From contig NZ_CP114413.1 of the NCBI RefSeq assembly GCF_027270315.1, forward strand, positions 496,001 to 560,000: a DNA stretch of 64,000 nt, in the 5' to 3' direction. Shown piece by piece: positions 34,513 to 42,460 of the stretch. Both the position numbers and the translations under genes were made by a program. How positions within the stretch are numbered: position 1 is the first letter of the stretch; each line of letters starts with the position of its first letter. The notes under the pieces are model-generated. The model did no database searches and was not told where the DNA came from. It worked only from the letters and a program-made list of their open reading frames with translations. Source of the stretch: Streptomyces cinnabarinus. Its GTDB lineage: Bacteria; Actinomycetota; Actinomycetes; Streptomycetales; Streptomycetaceae.

Positions 34513-34613
34513 GGCCCCGTGCACCCGCTTGTCCGAGTATCGAAGTGCGGCGTGTGGTCCGCCGCACAGCTTCCCTCCTCCGCCCGCGCACCACCTTCCG
34601 CGGGAGAACTCTC

Positions 34614-34811
34614 ATGCGCTACGAGATCCGTGTCGACGGGCAGATGTCGGAGACACTCGCCAAGTCCTTCCCGGAACTGAGCCACGTGGTGATGGCCGGT
34701 CAGACCATCCTGTTCGGTCCGGTGGTAGACGAGGCCCATATCTACGGACTCGTGGCCCGCTGCCAGTCCCTCGGGCTGCGCATCGTGGAGATGCGCCGCC
34801 GGCCCGAGTGA
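34614..34811 (+). CDS. Small conserved protein (65 aa)
   Basis: It begins MRYEIRVDGQMSETLAKSFP and continues ELSHVVMAGQTILFGPVVDE; a compact alpha-beta protein without signal or membrane helix. The ATG at 34614 follows GGGAG by seven bases. Similar small proteins accompany stress and dormancy genes in Streptomyces; the role is unknown. The dyad at 34496-34512 suggests coregulation with the HdeD-like and SHOCT genes. Confidence 0.8.
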   Translation: MRYEIRVDGQMSETLAKSFPELSHVVMAGQTILFGPVVDEAHIYGLVARCQSLGLRIVEMRRRPE

Positions 34812-34862
34812 AACCCGGGCCGGACGGTCGCGGCACCGCATCTCACACGGCGCGGGCGCGGC

Positions 34863-36269
34863 TCACGCGGTGCGGGCGGTGACCCTTCCGGAGCGGACCG
34901 CCTCGGCCAGCGCCTCGAAGTCCCGCTCATTGCGATCGGCGTACAGCTGCGCGAACTCGGTCAGCGCACGGTCGAAGCGGTCGCTGCCGCCGAGATACGC
35001 GTCGATGGCGACGGGGTCGCCGGACCGGGCGTGCGCGCGGGCCAGGGAGGCACCGCACACCTGGGCGAAGAGGTTCAGCATCGGCGGGTCCATGGTGTCG
35101 GGGCGGGCGATGCCCTTCCAGTCCCGCAGCTGCCGTACGTAGAAGTCCCGCTCGCGGCCGTCGAGGCCCACGACATGGGTCCAGCCCAGGAGGATGTCGC
35201 TGGTCGTCTGGATGAGCCGCTGCCCGTCGACCACCCGGCGGCCCTGGTTGTCGTAGTCGTCGCCGCCCGTGTGCGGGGCGAGCACGGACTGCTGGGCCTC
35301 CTTGGCCTGGAGCAGGAGAGGATCGTCGTCGTCCCGGCCGAGCAGGAGCAGGATCCAGCAGCGGGTGCCGACGCTGCCGACGCCCACGACCTTGCGGGCC
35401 ACGTCGACGAGCCGGTAGTGGCGCAGCAGGTGCCGCCGCTCGGCGGACAGGCTGTGCGCGTACTGCTCCAGGACGGTCGCCAGTTCCTTCTCCGTCTCGG
35501 CGGCACCGGTGTCGGTCAGGTCGGCGAGCGGGGTGATCAGCGGTGGGTCGGGGGCGATGCGCCGTCCCTGGGGGGTGTCCATGGTGAGCTTGTCGAAGGC
35601 CTGCATATGGGTGCGGGTGCGGGCCTTCGCCGTGGCCTGTGCGGTGCGCCGCTTGGCCCTTTTGTTCATGGACGAGGCCATCAGCGTCTGCATGGAGTCG
35701 GCGTCGTCCTGGGCGTACCAGATGTCCAGCGCGCGCATCCCGGCGAGCTCCCGCATCCGCAGCCGGTAGGCCCGTACGCACTCCCGCACGGCCTCGTCCT
35801 GCTCCGCGGTCGGGAAGCCGCTGGCCCGGCCGGATATGGCGAAGCTGGCGGCCAGCCGCTTGACGTCCCACTCGAACGGGCCGGCCAGGGTCTCGTCGAA
35901 GTCGTTGATGTCGAAGACGAGATGCCGCTCCGGCGAGGCCAGCAGCCGGAAATTCAGCAGATGGGCGTCGCCGCAGAGCTGGACCGTGAGCCCGGTGTCC
36001 GGGGACGCGCCCAGGTCCGCCGCCATGATCGCGGCCGCGCCGCGGTAGAAGCGGAACGGCGACTCCAGCATGCGGCCGTAGCGGATGGGCACCAGCTCCT
36101 GCAGCCGGGTCGCCGACTGGGCCTCGATCACGTCGACCGGATCGAAGCGTCCGGGGCCGGGCTCGAACCGTCCCTGGGCGGAGCGGGGCACGCGGCTGCG
36201 TGCCTGTCGGCCGTGGGTCTTCCGTTCGACCGGTGTCAGGGCTACGGAGAACGCGCTCCGTTGGGTCAT
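34863..36269 (-). CDS. DUF2252 protein
   Basis: 468 residues. The kinase-like DUF2252 core shows MLESPFRFYRGAAAIMAADL, VQLCGDAHLLNFRL and LVFDINDFDETLAGPFEWDV, then VGSVGTRCWILLLLGRD. GDAHxxNF and DINDFDE resemble the catalytic and metal loops of aminoglycoside-phosphotransferase/HipA-like kinases, so phosphotransfer is possible; no substrate is known. The ATG at 36269 follows GGAGG. It is divergent from the HdeD-like gene over a promoter with a perfect dyad. Confidence 0.93.
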   Translation of the reverse strand: MTQRSAFSVALTPVERKTHGRQARSRVPRSAQGRFEPGPGRFDPVDVIEAQSATRLQELVPIRYGRMLESPFRFYRGAAAIMAADLGASPDTGLTVQLCGDAHLLNFRLLASPERHLVFDINDFDETLAGPFEWDVKRLAASFAISGRASGFPTAEQDEAVRECVRAYRLRMRELAGMRALDIWYAQDDADSMQTLMASSMNKRAKRRTAQATAKARTRTHMQAFDKLTMDTPQGRRIAPDPPLITPLADLTDTGAAETEKELATVLEQYAHSLSAERRHLLRHYRLVDVARKVVGVGSVGTRCWILLLLGRDDDDPLLLQAKEAQQSVLAPHTGGDDYDNQGRRVVDGQRLIQTTSDILLGWTHVVGLDGRERDFYVRQLRDWKGIARPDTMDPPMLNLFAQVCGASLARAHARSGDPVAIDAYLGGSDRFDRALTEFAQLYADRNERDFEALAEAVRSGRVTARTA

Positions 36270-36343
36270 GGCCCGCCTCCTCGTCGGCTGCGATTGCCGG
36301 GGCACTTCCGAGTCCACCCTCGTCGCCCGCCCGGCGTGGAGGA

Positions 36344-36360
36344 TCACCCGTGACGGGTGA
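36344..36360. promoter_or_regulatory. Perfect dyad TCACCC-GTGAC-GGGTGA in DUF2252/HdeD promoter
   Basis: The dyad extends to 23 bp (36341-36363), with GGATCACCCG and CGGGTGATCC as perfect 10-bp arms around TGA. It lies 102 bp upstream of the HdeD-like start and 75 bp upstream of the DUF2252 start, so it could control both. Confidence 0.7.
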
Positions 36361-36461
36361 TCCGGCGCGGTTCGGGGCGGGTGACGCTGGCCTCGTGGGA
36401 ACTCCACACACCGCCCCGCCGGTCCCGGCGGCGGCGCGTCCCGTCGGGGCGAGGAGGAGCC

Positions 36462-37085
36462 ATGACCGAATCGCATGCCTCGGCACGGCCGGCGGCCGGG
36501 TCCCGGCAGTCCCCCGGCGGGACGGCCCGCGAGGACCCCGAGGACGTCCTCGGCCGTCTCGGCGGCTCCTGGACCTGGATGCTGGGATCGGCCCTCGCCA
36601 CCCTGGTGCCGGGCGTCCTGCTGCTGGTCTGGCCGGACGCCACCCTCCAGGTGGTCGCCGTGCTCTTCGGGCTGTATCTGCTCGTCACGGGCGCGTTCCG
36701 GTTCGTGGCGGTCTTCGGCCAGGAGCGGGGCGAGCGGGTCCCGGGCCTGCTGATCGCGGTGCTGTACGTGCTGGCCGGGGTGCTGTGCATGCGGAACCCC
36801 TTGCAGACCATCGCCGCCCTGTCGGTGATCGTCGGTGTGGTGTGGCTGGTCTCCGGACTGCTGACCGCCTACGCGGCCCTCGCCGCGAAAGATCTGCCGC
36901 ACCGGGGCGTGCTGCTCGGCGCGGCGCTCCTCGGCATCGTCGCGGGGATCGTGGTGCTGGCCCTGCCGAGCGAGTCGGCGGTGGCCCTGACCCGGCTGCT
37001 CGGCCTGTGGCTGGTGCTGCTCGGGCTGATGGAAATCGCGGTGGCCTTCGCATGGCGGTCGGCGATCCGCCGGATCACCGCCTGA
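36462..37085 (+). CDS. HdeD-family membrane protein (DUF308)
   Basis: 207 residues. A 45-residue polar N-terminal extension is followed by about six membrane helices in three DUF308-like pairs (WMLGSALATLVPGVLLLVWP, LQVVAVLFGLYLLVTGAF and later copies). HdeD proteins are linked to acid and envelope stress resistance. Start ATG follows GAGGAGG by five bases. It is preceded by the 23-bp dyad shared with the divergent DUF2252 gene. Confidence 0.9.
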   Translation: MTESHASARPAAGSRQSPGGTAREDPEDVLGRLGGSWTWMLGSALATLVPGVLLLVWPDATLQVVAVLFGLYLLVTGAFRFVAVFGQERGERVPGLLIAVLYVLAGVLCMRNPLQTIAALSVIVGVVWLVSGLLTAYAALAAKDLPHRGVLLGAALLGIVAGIVVLALPSESAVALTRLLGLWLVLLGLMEIAVAFAWRSAIRRITA

Positions 37086-37094
37086 GACACCAGA

Positions 37095-37111
37095 TCACCC
37101 CCCGTGGGTGA
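37095..37111. promoter_or_regulatory. Perfect dyad TCACCC-CCCGT-GGGTGA upstream of SHOCT gene
   Basis: Identical half-sites and spacer length to the site at 36344; 78 bp before the ATG at 37189. Confidence 0.65.
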
Positions 37112-37188
37112 GGCCGCCCCCACCTTGCCGTGGGCACGCTCAAAACGGACAACGACAGTCGGGCATGGGCCCGGACGGAGGCGAAAAC

Positions 37189-37662
37189 ATGAGCACAGCG
37201 ATGTACCTCGCGTACGACTTCCCGCTGCTGAGCACCTTCTGGGCGATGCTCTGGTTCTTCCTGTGGATCCTGTGGTTCGTCCTGCTGTTCAGGATCATCG
37301 TGGACATCTTCCGCGACGACGCGATGAGCGGATGGGCCAAGGCGGGCTGGCTGGTCTTCGTCGTCGTGCTGCCCTTCCTCGGTGTGTTCGTCTACGTCAT
37401 CGCACGGGGCAAGAACATGGGACGCCGAGAGATCGCGCAGGCTCGCGAGCAGCAGGCGGCCTTCGACTCCTACGTCCGTGAGACGGCCGCCGGCGGCCGT
37501 CCCAGCAGCGCCGACGAGCTGACCAAGCTGTCGCAGCTCAAGGAGAGCGGCCACATCACGGAGGACGAGTTCCAGCGGGCCAAGGCCCTGATCTTCACCG
37601 ACTACGGCCCGGCGGGCGCCCGCAAGGAACCCCAGGCCGCCGGTCCGTCCACCGGCCGCTGA
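37189..37662 (+). CDS. PLDc_N/SHOCT-domain membrane protein
   Basis: 157 residues. Two N-terminal helices (LSTFWAMLWFFLWILWFVLL and GWLVFVVVLPFLGVFVYVIA) form the phospholipase-D-nuclease N-terminal-like hairpin. A C-terminal SHOCT motif, ELTKLSQLKESGHITEDEF, follows, and is typically an oligomerisation element. The ATG at 37189 follows GGAGG by seven bases. It is followed 32 bp later by the DUF7144 gene, probably cotranscribed. Confidence 0.9.
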   Translation: MSTAMYLAYDFPLLSTFWAMLWFFLWILWFVLLFRIIVDIFRDDAMSGWAKAGWLVFVVVLPFLGVFVYVIARGKNMGRREIAQAREQQAAFDSYVRETAAGGRPSSADELTKLSQLKESGHITEDEFQRAKALIFTDYGPAGARKEPQAAGPSTGR

Positions 37663-37694
37663 GGCCGGCCCACGAGATGAGATGAGGCACCGGC

Positions 37695-38117
37695 ATGACT
37701 GCGACACACAGCGCACCTCCCCAAGGCACGGCGAAGCAGGGCTGGGCCGAGGGCCTGACGGTCTTCGCCGCCGTGATGCTGATGATCGCCGGCGTACTCG
37801 ACATCACGCGGGGCATCATGGCGATCGCCGAGGACGATGTCTTCGTCAGCACCCCCAACTACGTCTTCGAGTTCGATCTGACCAGTTGGGGCTGGATCCA
37901 TCTGATCCTGGGCGCGGTCGCCGTCCTGGTCTCCCTCGGCCTGTTCAGCGAGGCGACCTGGGCGCGCGTGTCCGGGGTGGTGCTCGCCGCCCTCGTGATC
38001 ATCGCCAACTTCCTGTCCATGCCGTACTACCCGGTGTGGTCGATCGTGCTGATCGCGATGTCGGCGCTGATCATCTGGGCCCTGTGCGTGCACCGCAGCC
38101 CCGGCTACCGCGACTGA
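37695..38117 (+). CDS. DUF7144-type four-helix membrane protein
   Basis: 140 residues with four helices: GLTVFAAVMLMIAGVLDI, WIHLILGAVAVLVSLGLF, VSGVVLAALVIIANFLSM and SIVLIAMSALIIWALCV. The family is common beside SHOCT/HdeD genes in Streptomyces stress regions. The segment FVSTPNYVFEFDLTSWGW between helices 1 and 2 is the family signature. No enzymatic motif is visible. Confidence 0.88.
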   Translation: MTATHSAPPQGTAKQGWAEGLTVFAAVMLMIAGVLDITRGIMAIAEDDVFVSTPNYVFEFDLTSWGWIHLILGAVAVLVSLGLFSEATWARVSGVVLAALVIIANFLSMPYYPVWSIVLIAMSALIIWALCVHRSPGYRD

Positions 38118-38126
38118 GCCGACACG

Positions 38127-38144
38127 ACCGCGGTGTCCCGCGGT
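38127..38144 (+). terminator. Short hairpin after DUF7144 gene
   Basis: ACCGCGG (38127-38133) pairs with CCGCGGT (38138-38144) over a TGTC loop, ten bases after the stop. It lacks a U-run; a possible terminator. Confidence 0.4.
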
Positions 38145-38255
38145 GACCTGCCCCTTGCGCGCGTACCGTGTGCGTTTCGACCGGCTCGGCGGATGAACGC
38201 AGGCCGACGGCCGACCGTACGCATGATTGACGGGACGCAAGGAAAGGGACCACGG

Positions 38256-39992
38256 GTGTCGCAAGTCACGGGCCAACTGCCGGACACCGAGGCGGAGGAG
38301 ACGGAGGAGGAGAAACGGGCCGAGGACGCGCCGAAGCGCCCCGGACTGCTCGGCTGGCGGCTACGCCATCCCCGGGCGGCCCGGGGCGTCACCGTGGCGA
38401 CGACCGTGCTGGCCGCCGTCCTGGTGCTGTCCGCGCTGCTGCTGCCGAACCGCGTCGAGAGGCTGTCGTTCGGCGCGTTCTTCCGGATCCCCGCCGAGGG
38501 TGTCCTGCTGGCGGGCCTGCTGCTCTCGCTGCCCCCTCGGCCGCGGCGGATCATCGCGGTGGCGACCGGAGTTCTGCTGGGCCTGATCTCCGTCCTGAAG
38601 TTCCTGGACATGGGCTTCTACCAGGTGCTGGCCCGCCCCTTCGACCTGGTCCTGGACTGGATCCTGCTGGACGACGCGGCGGAGTTCGTGCGTGAGTCGT
38701 TCGGGCGGACCGGACAGGTCCTCGCCGTGGCGGGGGTGCTGGTGCTGCTGGTGGTCGTCCTCGTGGCGACGACGCTGGCGACCGTGCGGCTGACCGAACT
38801 CATGGTCCGGCACCGGCCGGTGGCCACCCGGACCACGCTGATCCTCGGCACCGCGTGGATCACCTGTGTCACGCTGGGCGTGCAGTTCACCGAGGTGCCG
38901 GTCGCCTCGAAGATCAACGCGGACTATGTCGACAATCGCGTCGAGCAGGTGCGGGCCGGGCTGCGGGACGCGGAGGTCTTCCAGAAGCAGGCGGCCGTCG
39001 ACGCCTTCGCCGACACCCCGCCCGACCAGCTGCTCACCGGACTGCGCGGCAAGGACGTGCTGTTCACCTTCATCGAGAGCTACGGCCGGGTCGCGATCGA
39101 CGATCCGGCGATGTCCGGGCAGATCGACTCGGTGCTCGACGAGGGCACCGGCAGGCTGAAGGCGGCCGGGTTCGCCTCGCGCAGCGGCTGGCTCAAATCG
39201 CCGGTGACGGGCGCGGGCAGCTGGCTCGCCCACTCCACGTTCCTGTCCGGACTGTGGATCAAGAACCAGCAGCGGTACCGGAGTCTGACCACCAGCGACC
39301 GGGCCACGCTGAACAGCTACTTCCGCAAGACCGGCGCCTGGCGCACGGTCGGCGTCGTGCCCGGGGTCCGCCGGGCCTGGCCGGAGGGGAAGTTCTTCGC
39401 GCTGGACCACATCTACGACTCCGAGCATCTCGGCTACCACGGCCCCTACTTCAGCTGGACTCCCGTGCCGGACCAGTTCAGCCTGGAGGCCTTCGAACGC
39501 CTTGAGCACGGCAAGAAGGACCGCGAGCCGATCATGGCCGAGATCATCCTGGCCTCCAGCCACAACCCCTGGGCACCGGTCGCCCGCATGATCGACTGGG
39601 AGGACCTCGGCGACGGCAAGGTCTTCCACAAGATCAAGGAGGAGGGCAAGGACCCCAAGGAGGTCTGGAAGAACCCCGACGACGTCCGCGCCGAGTACGC
39701 CAACGCCATCGAGTACTCGCTGCGCAGCCTCGTCGAGTACGTCGAGCGCTACGGCGACGACGACACGGTCCTGGTCTTCCTCGGCGACCACCAGCCGGTG
39801 CCGACGGTGACCGCGGGCAGCCGGAGCAAGGACGTCCCCGTCACCATCGTCGCCCGCGACCCGAAGGTCCTGGAGCGCGTCGACGACTGGGGCTGGACGG
39901 ACGGCCTCAAGCCGGCCAAGGACGCGCCTCAGTGGCCGATGGACAAGTTCCGGGACCGGTTCATGACGGCGTACGGTCCGGACGGCGGCTGA
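38256..39992 (+). CDS. Sulfatase-superfamily membrane protein (LTA-synthase/phosphoglycerol-transferase-like)
   Basis: 578 residues. A charged cytoplasmic N terminus, about five membrane helices (residues 55-215) and an extracellular alkaline-phosphatase-fold domain are seen. Metal and nucleophile regions are KDVLFTFIESYGR near residue 265, VTGAGSWLAHSTFLSG (the Ser/Thr likely nucleophile) and LVFLGDHQPVPTVT (Asp-His metal ligands). It may transfer phosphoglycerol-type groups to a wall or membrane glycopolymer. The GTG at 38256 is chosen for GGAAAGGGA upstream; ATG 38223 is an alternative. Its 3' end overlaps the convergent hydrolase by 32 bp. Confidence 0.85.
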   Translation: MSQVTGQLPDTEAEETEEEKRAEDAPKRPGLLGWRLRHPRAARGVTVATTVLAAVLVLSALLLPNRVERLSFGAFFRIPAEGVLLAGLLLSLPPRPRRIIAVATGVLLGLISVLKFLDMGFYQVLARPFDLVLDWILLDDAAEFVRESFGRTGQVLAVAGVLVLLVVVLVATTLATVRLTELMVRHRPVATRTTLILGTAWITCVTLGVQFTEVPVASKINADYVDNRVEQVRAGLRDAEVFQKQAAVDAFADTPPDQLLTGLRGKDVLFTFIESYGRVAIDDPAMSGQIDSVLDEGTGRLKAAGFASRSGWLKSPVTGAGSWLAHSTFLSGLWIKNQQRYRSLTTSDRATLNSYFRKTGAWRTVGVVPGVRRAWPEGKFFALDHIYDSEHLGYHGPYFSWTPVPDQFSLEAFERLEHGKKDREPIMAEIILASSHNPWAPVARMIDWEDLGDGKVFHKIKEEGKDPKEVWKNPDDVRAEYANAIEYSLRSLVEYVERYGDDDTVLVFLGDHQPVPTVTAGSRSKDVPVTIVARDPKVLERVDDWGWTDGLKPAKDAPQWPMDKFRDRFMTAYGPDGG

Positions 39993-40830
39993 GGTCCGCG
40001 TCGAGGAACCCGGCCACCCGGCGCACGAACCACTCCGGGTCGTCCAGCCAGGGGAAGTGACCGGCCCCGGGCTGGACCGCGAGTTCGGCGTGCGGGAGGA
40101 ACTCCGTGATGCGGCGGGCCAGTTCGGGGTTCGGGGCGCCGTCGGCCTCGCCCGCGAGGACCAGGACGGGGGCGGCCAGCCGGGCCAGGGCGGCCTGGGT
40201 CGCGGGTGGGTCGTAGGCGCCCTCGGAGCCGTACACGCCCGCGGCCCGCTCGTTGAACTCCTCGTCCGCGAGGGCGTCGTGCTGTTGGGCCGCGGTGTCC
40301 CAGCGGCCGTAGAAGAAGGGGGCGATCTCGGGCCCCGCGTCGCCGATGCCCGCGAGCCAGGACTCCAGCGCCGGGAACGCCTCGTCGAACCAGGGCTCGT
40401 CCTTGCGGAGCCGGGCGGCGGCCAGGCGGTCCTCGGGGGTCGCGGGGATGCCCAGCGCCCATGGGTTGGCGGTGACCAGGACCAGGCGCCGGATGCGTTC
40501 CGGGTACCGGGCGGCGTAGAGCAGGGCGAGGCTGCCGCCCGCGGAGTGGGCCAGCAGGTCGATCCGGTCCAGGCCCAGGTGGGCCCGGAGCGCCTCCACA
40601 TCGGCCACGAGGCGGTCGCAGCGGTAGGTCGCCGGATCCGCCGGCACGCCGGAGTCACCCGTGCCGCGCAGATCGAGCCGGATCACCCGGCGCCCGGCGT
40701 CCAGTCCGCCCAGGCTCCCCAGGTAGGAGGAGGCGCGCATCGGACCGCCGGGCACGACGAGCAGGGGTTCACCCCGGCCGTGCTGGTGGTAGGCGAGCGG
40801 GGTCTGGTCAGCTGCGTTGAAGGTCGGCAC
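39961..40830 (-). CDS. Alpha/beta hydrolase, proline-iminopeptidase-like
   Basis: 289 residues. Oxyanion HGRGEPLLVVPGGPMR, the DLRGTGDSG turn, nucleophile elbow LLAHSAGGSLAL (Ser near 95), the acid in LVLAGEADGAPNPEL and His in PGAGHFPWLDDPEW complete the triad. A cytoplasmic hydrolase for a peptide or ester. It lies 10 bp downstream of the acyl-CoA synthetase gene, probably in the same operon, so it may act as a CoA-ester or lactone hydrolase in the same pathway. Confidence 0.9.
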   Translation of the reverse strand: MPTFNAADQTPLAYHQHGRGEPLLVVPGGPMRASSYLGSLGGLDAGRRVIRLDLRGTGDSGVPADPATYRCDRLVADVEALRAHLGLDRIDLLAHSAGGSLALLYAARYPERIRRLVLVTANPWALGIPATPEDRLAAARLRKDEPWFDEAFPALESWLAGIGDAGPEIAPFFYGRWDTAAQQHDALADEEFNERAAGVYGSEGAYDPPATQAALARLAAPVLVLAGEADGAPNPELARRITEFLPHAELAVQPGAGHFPWLDDPEWFVRRVAGFLDADLSRRPDRTPS

Positions 40831-40840
40831 GACCGTGATC

Positions 40841-42340
40841 CTAGGAGTCGGCGAACCGGTCCCGCAGCTCCCTTTTGAGGATCTTGCCGCTGGCGTTGCG
40901 GGGCAGCGCGTCGACGAAGACGATCCGCTTGGGCGCCTTGAAGTGGGCGAGCTTCTCCCGCGCGTGGTCGATCAGTTCGGCCTCGGTGACCTCTCCACGC
41001 GGGACGACGACCGCGGTGACCGCCTCGATCCAGCGCTCGTCCGGCAGTCCGACCACCGCGACCTCGGCGACGCCGTCGTGGGTGTACAGCGCGTCCTCGA
41101 CCTGGCGTGAGGCGACCAGCACACCGCCGGAGTTGATGACGTCCTTGACCCGGTCGACGATCGTGAAGTAGCCATGGGCGTCCCGCACGGCGAGGTCGCC
41201 GGAGCGGAACCAGCCGTCGCGGAAGGCCTCGGCCGTCTCCTCGGGCTTGTCCCAGTAGCCCTCGCACAACTGCGGGGAACGGTAGACGATCTCGCCGGGT
41301 GTGCCGTCGGGCACGTCCTTGCCGTCCTCGTCGACCACGCGCGCGTCGACGAACAGCACCGGGCGGCCGCAGGAGTCCATGCGGCCCTTGTGCTCGTCGG
41401 GGGCGAGGACGGTGGCGAGCGGGCCGATCTCGCTCTGCCCGAAGCAGTTGTAGAAGCCCAGCTCCGGCAGCCGTTCACGGAGCCGCTCCAGCACGGGCAC
41501 CGGCATGATCGAGGCGCCGTAGTACGCCTTGCGCAGCGCGCCGAGGTCGCGGGTGGTGAAGTCGGGGCGGTTGGCCAGGCCGATCCACACCGTGGGCGGG
41601 GCGAACAGGCTGTCCACGCGGCCGGCCTCGATCAGCTCGAAGAGCCGGTCGCCGTCGGGGGCGTCGAGGATGATGTTGGTCGCGCCGACCGCGAGATACG
41701 GCAGCAGGAAGACGTGCATCTGCGCGGAGTGGTACAGCGGCAGCGAGTGCACGGGCCGGTCGCCGGCGCTCAGGTCGAGGGCCGTGATCGCGCTCAGGTA
41801 CTCGTGCACCAGCGCGCGGTGCGTCATCATCGCGCCCTTCGGCAGGGCCGTCGTGCCCGAGGTGTACAGCAGCTGCACGAGGTCCTCGCCGCGCGCCTCC
41901 GGGCCGTCGTACGCGGGCGCCGAGGCCAGCAGTTCCAGCAGCGAGCCGTCGGCGTCGTGCAGCGGCAGCGCCCGTACGCCGTCGGGGAGCCGGTTCGCCA
42001 GGCCGGGGTCGGTGAGGACGAGGGAGCTGCCGGACTGGCCGACCAGGTAAGCCAGATCGTCGCCGGTGAGGTTCTGGTTGACCGGCACATGCACCAGGCC
42101 GGCGCGGGCGCAGGCGAGGAAGCCGATCAGATAGGCGTCGGAGTTGTGGCCGTAGGAGCCGACCCGGTCGCCGGGGGAGAGCCCCTGGCCGAGCAGGACG
42201 CTCGCCGCGCGGGAGACGGCCTCGTCGAACTCCTCGTACGTCCAGGTCCGGTCGCGGTACTCCACCGCGACGCGTGCCGGGGTGCGCCGGGCGCTGCGCC
42301 GCAGCACCCCGTCAACCGTGCTGCCGTGTCCAGGCGTCAT
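40841..42340 (-). CDS. Acyl-CoA synthetase (class I adenylate-forming)
   Basis: 499 residues. LLYTSGTTALPKGAMMTHRA (P-loop), YGASIMPVPVLERL, YNCFGQSEIGPLATV, GYWDKPEETAEAF, FRSGDLAVRDAHGYF and the catalytic lysine region LPRNASGKILKREL are all present. It activates a fatty or aromatic acid. First gene of a two-gene operon with the alpha/beta hydrolase. No operator like those at 27386 or 47900 precedes it. Confidence 0.92.
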   Translation of the reverse strand: MTPGHGSTVDGVLRRSARRTPARVAVEYRDRTWTYEEFDEAVSRAASVLLGQGLSPGDRVGSYGHNSDAYLIGFLACARAGLVHVPVNQNLTGDDLAYLVGQSGSSLVLTDPGLANRLPDGVRALPLHDADGSLLELLASAPAYDGPEARGEDLVQLLYTSGTTALPKGAMMTHRALVHEYLSAITALDLSAGDRPVHSLPLYHSAQMHVFLLPYLAVGATNIILDAPDGDRLFELIEAGRVDSLFAPPTVWIGLANRPDFTTRDLGALRKAYYGASIMPVPVLERLRERLPELGFYNCFGQSEIGPLATVLAPDEHKGRMDSCGRPVLFVDARVVDEDGKDVPDGTPGEIVYRSPQLCEGYWDKPEETAEAFRDGWFRSGDLAVRDAHGYFTIVDRVKDVINSGGVLVASRQVEDALYTHDGVAEVAVVGLPDERWIEAVTAVVVPRGEVTEAELIDHAREKLAHFKAPKRIVFVDALPRNASGKILKRELRDRFADS

Positions 42341-42460
42341 GACAGTTGATCCTCGGCCCCCGCCGAAGGGAGGTCAAGCACCGGCGAACGACACGTTCCA
42401 CGGGCACATACCCGTTGGTACGCTCAACCGCCCCTTCCCCCAAGGACGTTGGGAGGCTTG

